This document shows positions 40,907-43,767 of a stretch of 43,767 nt of DNA, piece after piece. Each line of letters starts with the position of its first letter. Position 1 is the stretch's first letter. A model generated the notes under the pieces. It saw only the letters and a list, made by a program, of their open reading frames with translations, was not told the DNA's origin and did not search any database. A program made the position numbers and the translations under genes. This DNA is from Ruminococcus sp. (GTDB lineage Bacteria; Bacillota; Clostridia; Oscillospirales; Ruminococcaceae): positions 1 through 43,767 of the forward strand of contig JAMPAO010000011.1 of assembly GCA_023667165.1 (NCBI GenBank), written 5' to 3'.

Positions 40907-41482
40907 ATGGAAGCAAAAAGAAAAAACCGCGTTAAGGATATGACCCTTGCTGCAATGTTCCTTGCATTGGGACTTTGTCTGCCCTTTTTGACCGGACAGA
41001 TACCTAAGATCGGCAATATGCTGCTTCCCATGCATATTCCCGTTATACTCTGCGGACTTATATGCGGCTGGAAATACGGCTTTGCCGTAGGCTTTATCAC
41101 GCCCCTGCTGCGCAGCGTGCTTTTCGGAAAGCCTGTTCTTTTCTATGACGGAGCGGCAATGGCGTTTGAGCTGGCGGCATACGGTCTGACAGTGGGACTG
41201 CTTTATTCGCGTTCCCGCTGGAAATGCGTTGTTTCCCTGTACCGCAGTATGATAGCGGCAATGCTGTCGGGGCGCATAGTATGGGGCGTCGCCAAGGCTT
41301 GTATGCTTGGACTGGGTGAGAACGGCTTTACTCTTAATATGTTTGTTGCGGGCGCATTTCTCAATGCGATCCCGGGAATAATTCTTCAGCTTGTGCTTAT
41401 TCCGGCTGTGATGATAGCCCTCAACCGTACGGGTCTTGTGCCGTTTTCAAGGAGCAGTCCGGCGGGAAACGGGGAGATCTGA
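40907..41482 (+). CDS. ECF transporter S component
   Basis: A 191-residue membrane protein with about five to six helices. The start (KDMTLAAMFLALGLCLPFLTG) and PMHIPVILCGLICGWKYGFAVGF pattern belong to substrate-binding S components of energy-coupling-factor transporters, which share an energising EcfA/A'/T module encoded elsewhere. The LPFLTG.IP..GNMLLPMH subtype is common in Clostridia and its vitamin or precursor substrate is not clear to me. AAAAGGAG precedes the ATG. It has its own strong promoter and converges on the guanine deaminase gene. Confidence 0.85.
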   Translation: MEAKRKNRVKDMTLAAMFLALGLCLPFLTGQIPKIGNMLLPMHIPVILCGLICGWKYGFAVGFITPLLRSVLFGKPVLFYDGAAMAFELAAYGLTVGLLYSRSRWKCVVSLYRSMIAAMLSGRIVWGVAKACMLGLGENGFTLNMFVAGAFLNAIPGIILQLVLIPAVMIALNRTGLVPFSRSSPAGNGEI

Positions 41483-41518
41483 AAAAGCTTTTTCACATTG
41501 CAGGGTTGAAGCCGCTGC

Positions 41519-42799
41519 TCATTCGGCTTTGATCATTACGAGCTTTCCTTTGATGTATTTTGCATAAACGGAATTTTTTTCGGAAAGAAAGCATATCCGC
41601 TTAAGGCGGCTGACGGGATCGTCGGGTACGGGATACTGTTCGGCTTTATCGTCCAAAACCAGGATATCGGCTTCGTATCCGTTAAGAAAGCTGCCTGTTT
41701 TTCCGAAAAATCCTCCGCCTCCCATGGTTGCAAGATAAAACGCTTCGTTGAAGGTTATGGGATCCGGCGAACTGTCCTTTAATCTCCACAGCATTTTCGA
41801 TACGGCGACGGCGTCTTGAACAGCTCTGAACATTGATATGGAAAAGCCGCCCGCGATATCCGTACCCAGTCCGACGTTCACACCCTCGTCCAGAAATTTT
41901 CTCAGGGGAGCTATCCCCGACGACAGGCTGAAATTGGAATTCGGGCAATGAGCCATATATACTCCGTTTCGGCGCATAAGCGCTCTTTCCTCAATTCCCG
42001 AATAAACGCAGTGCGCCATTACAGCCTTGTGATCCCTGCCGAACAGTCCGAACATATCGTACGCGTCGCCGTAAAATTTTGCGTTTGGGTTCAGGCGCTT
42101 TACAGCTTCTATCTCGTCGGGATTTTCCGACAAATGCGACTGAACCGGCAGACCGTATTCACGCCGCAGTGCGCTCAGCTCTTTCATTAGCTCATCCGTG
42201 CACGACGGGATAAACCTTGGGGTTATGATCGGCTTTACGTTTTTGCAGCGGGCGGATATTTTTTCTGTAAATTCCCGTGTATCGGCTGCGGATCGGGCGG
42301 TATCCTCACGCAGACCGTCGGGGCAGTTCCTGTCCATATTCACCTTTCCTATATAAGCTGCAAATCCGCGTTTCTCCATTATTTCCGCAAGCATAAGACT
42401 GCTTTCGGCGTGCACGGTGGTGAATATGCAGGCGCGCGTTGTGGGGGACATCAGCAGATCGTCCGCGAAGCGGGTATAGATATCCTCCGCGTAGTTTATA
42501 TCGGAGAACTTTTTTTCCTCTTCGAAAGCATAGCGTTCCAGCCAATCCATCAGCTCCGCGTCAGTTCCAAGACCGCAGAAGCCGTACTGGGACGCATGGA
42601 GGTGCAGATCGGTCATTCCCGGTATGACGAGCTTATTTTTATAATCAAAGATCTCCTCGCCCGGGCAGGAGATCTTTTCAAATTCCCGGGATGTATATAC
42701 ATTTTCCACAATGCCGCCGCGCACAGACAGATAACCGTCCTTTACGCTGCACATCTCGTCCTTGCTTTTCATGTAAATTATATTGCCTTTTATTATCAT
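41519..42799 (-). CDS. guaD: Guanine deaminase (amidohydrolase family)
   Basis: A 426-residue metal-dependent amidohydrolase that should convert guanine to xanthine and ammonia in purine salvage. The metal ligands are His66 and His68 in DLHLHASQ, His222 in SHLSEN, His263 in MAHC and Asp314 in GTDIAGG; Glu225 is the likely proton shuttle. LHASQYGF and the HCPNSN segment favour guanine deaminase over other TRZ/ATZ enzymes. AAGGA precedes the ATG. It is a single gene with its own promoter (42913-42941). Confidence 0.9.
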   Translation of the reverse strand: MIIKGNIIYMKSKDEMCSVKDGYLSVRGGIVENVYTSREFEKISCPGEEIFDYKNKLVIPGMTDLHLHASQYGFCGLGTDAELMDWLERYAFEEEKKFSDINYAEDIYTRFADDLLMSPTTRACIFTTVHAESSLMLAEIMEKRGFAAYIGKVNMDRNCPDGLREDTARSAADTREFTEKISARCKNVKPIITPRFIPSCTDELMKELSALRREYGLPVQSHLSENPDEIEAVKRLNPNAKFYGDAYDMFGLFGRDHKAVMAHCVYSGIEERALMRRNGVYMAHCPNSNFSLSSGIAPLRKFLDEGVNVGLGTDIAGGFSISMFRAVQDAVAVSKMLWRLKDSSPDPITFNEAFYLATMGGGGFFGKTGSFLNGYEADILVLDDKAEQYPVPDDPVSRLKRICFLSEKNSVYAKYIKGKLVMIKAE

Positions 42800-42912
42800 A
42801 ATAAGATCCGTCCTTACTGTAAAAATCTGTCTTTATAAGCCGTGCATATATCTTTTCGGCAAATCCCGCCGAAAATCCGCATACACATCTTATGATGACA
42901 TGATCCCGATAA

Positions 42913-42941
42913 ATTATACCGGATCCCGAAAGCTCCGTCAG
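42913..42941 (-). promoter_or_regulatory. Probable promoter of the guanine deaminase gene
   Basis: On the minus strand CTGACG (42941-42936), exactly 17 bp, TATAAT (42918-42913). The leader of about 105 bases holds an 8-bp hairpin (42853-42860 with 42868-42875). I looked for a purine riboswitch core here and did not find it. Confidence 0.6.
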
Positions 42942-43161
42942 AGCGTAAAAGCTCATCGGCGGCAGGGGAATTGGCGTAAACGCCGTATATTATATTATAT
43001 CATGCAGATCCGAAAAAAACAACAGTTTTTGAACCGAGGCAGGTCAAGAAATTTTCCCGAAATAATAAATGCTTGTTTATGCTGTACGGTTTCTCATCTG
43101 CAATAAAATGAACTGACGCGCGGAAGAGGTTTAGCAGAGTATATGTGAAATCCCGTAAAAG

Positions 43162-43192
43162 CAGTGCGGTAGATCTTAGATTTACCGCACTG
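43162..43192. terminator. Isolated terminator-like hairpin
   Basis: CAGTGCGGTA (43162-43171) pairs perfectly with TACCGCACTG (43183-43192) around an 11-nt loop, followed on the plus strand by AAATTGTTTTTC and on the minus strand by a shorter CTTTTAC. It is not at the end of any visible gene, so it may end a small RNA. Confidence 0.45.
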
Positions 43193-43475
43193 AAATTGTT
43201 TTTCAAGATAAAAACCGGCTTGGTGATACGATCGTCGTTTAAATTTTAAGAAGAAATTTTTTCGGCAGTCCTTACAACACACTGTCAATATATGAATAAT
43301 TATTGAATTTATTGCGGAAATATGCAGTTTATTCCATTTTTTATGCCTTTTGTCGGATTTTTGATGATTTTTTGACTGATAAAATGTTACAATAATAAAA
43401 ATAACGGATTTAATTCAGAATGCTCGTATATACTCTATGAGCTTCGGGTTGATTCGTAACTAACAGGAGGTATTT

Positions 43476-43767
43476 ATGAGTATATTGAATTACAGCGATA
43501 TGAAGAATACGGTGGACGTTGAGCGGTCAGGCAGCGCAGCGGCATCCCGGGACAATACCGGTTTTTTGTATGTAAGTCAGGATAATTATTATATCGCCGA
43601 CTTGAAGGAAAAAGCGGATATGACATATTATTGTGACGGCGCTACGTCGTGTATAATAATAATCGTACATGACAAGGATCAGAATAAAGCAGCCATCAGT
43701 CACCTAAGCCGCTGCGGAAGGTTTGAAATGTTCTTTGAGATAGTAAAAAAGCATTTCGGCAGCGATA
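43476..43767 (+). CDS. Partial gene, possible NTAN1/CheD-like Cys amidase fold
   Basis: The window ends inside this gene; 97 codons are visible, beginning MSILNYSDMKNTVDVE with AGGAGG six bases before the ATG. The segment DGATSCIIIIVHD followed by AAISHLSR about ten residues later resembles the DATTC...HCD arrangement of N-terminal asparagine amidohydrolase NTAN1 and, more loosely, the catalytic Cys/His of CheD-type deamidases. This is a pattern match from memory and the rest of the protein is missing. Confidence 0.5.
   Translation, partial: MSILNYSDMKNTVDVERSGSAAASRDNTGFLYVSQDNYYIADLKEKADMTYYCDGATSCIIIIVHDKDQNKAAISHLSRCGRFEMFFEIVKKHFGSD

Larger units (their letters stand above)
42800..43475. 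other. Long AT-rich intergenic region (676 bp)
   Basis: No reading frame with a start signal is convincing. The left third holds the guanine deaminase leader and promoter. An ATTATATTATAT run lies near 42988-43000. The middle has an isolated 10-bp hairpin (43162-43192). The right third is very AT-rich and should hold the promoter of the gene at 43476, but I cannot fix it; TTGACT at about 43373 is one candidate -35. Confidence 0.5.

Noticed and set aside
42800..42910. Purine riboswitch in front of guanine deaminase
   Set aside because: The leader lacks the conserved purine-aptamer loops; only one simple 8-bp hairpin is visible.
43094..43288. A 64-codon minus-strand frame in the long intergenic region
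   Set aside because: It has no ribosome-binding site, no recognisable domain and crosses the 43162-43192 hairpin.

Overview
The window looks like a chromosomal segment of a motile clostridial Firmicute of the Ruminococcus/Oscillospiraceae type. The grounds are ribosome-binding sites of the AAAGGA/GGAGG kind, frequent AUA and AGA/AGG codons at moderate GC, class B sortases, a SpoIID-domain protein, an ECF-type vitamin transporter subunit and the phoH-ybeY-era order. There is no rRNA, tRNA, CRISPR array, transposase or integrase that I can see. The genus is an inference.

Left part (139-12395, all minus strand): a MazF-type endoribonuclease without a visible antitoxin, a CPBP membrane protease, and a long operon. 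In transcription order the operon is four paralogous class B sortases, a SpoIID-domain protein and pyrimidine-nucleoside phosphorylase. It starts at a textbook promoter (9909-9937) and ends at a strong terminator (1861-1890). Upstream of it lies a cysteine desulfurase-ThiI pair for sulfur transfer to tRNA and thiamine.

Middle part (12772-28911, all plus strand): a chemoreceptor; a LacI-like sensor fused to an HD-GYP c-di-GMP phosphodiesterase; a small membrane protein with a GTG start; a DUF1444-like protein; an LRR surface protein; and a MoxR/DUF58/transglutaminase set followed by a short-chain dehydrogenase and a thioredoxin reductase. Then comes a regulatory cassette of ECF sigma factor, probable anti-sigma factor and von Willebrand A lipoprotein.

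Right part (29010-43767, mixed strands): a small minus operon (PQ-loop membrane protein and a degenerate SGNH-like protein); a CitA/DpiB-DpiA-like two-component system; and the most unusual block, 32605-36778. That block has two near-perfect sigma-28 (flagellar) promoters. One drives an unrecognised 295-residue protein. The other drives a 762-residue flagellin whose variable region is a glycine-rich predicted beta-solenoid. The flagellin promoter is overlapped by palindromes that recur in front of an adjacent XRE regulator gene, and the flagellin-XRE pair is bracketed by near-identical 30/32-bp direct repeats. This reads as an acquired or exchangeable, repressor-controlled flagellin cassette. 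The phoH-ybeY-era housekeeping operon follows, then two more XRE regulators (one membrane-anchored, one carrying five 15-residue repeats), an ECF transporter S component, a guanine deaminase, and at the edge the start of a protein with an NTAN1-like Cys motif.

All calls come from reading the sequence and remembered family motifs. No database search was run.
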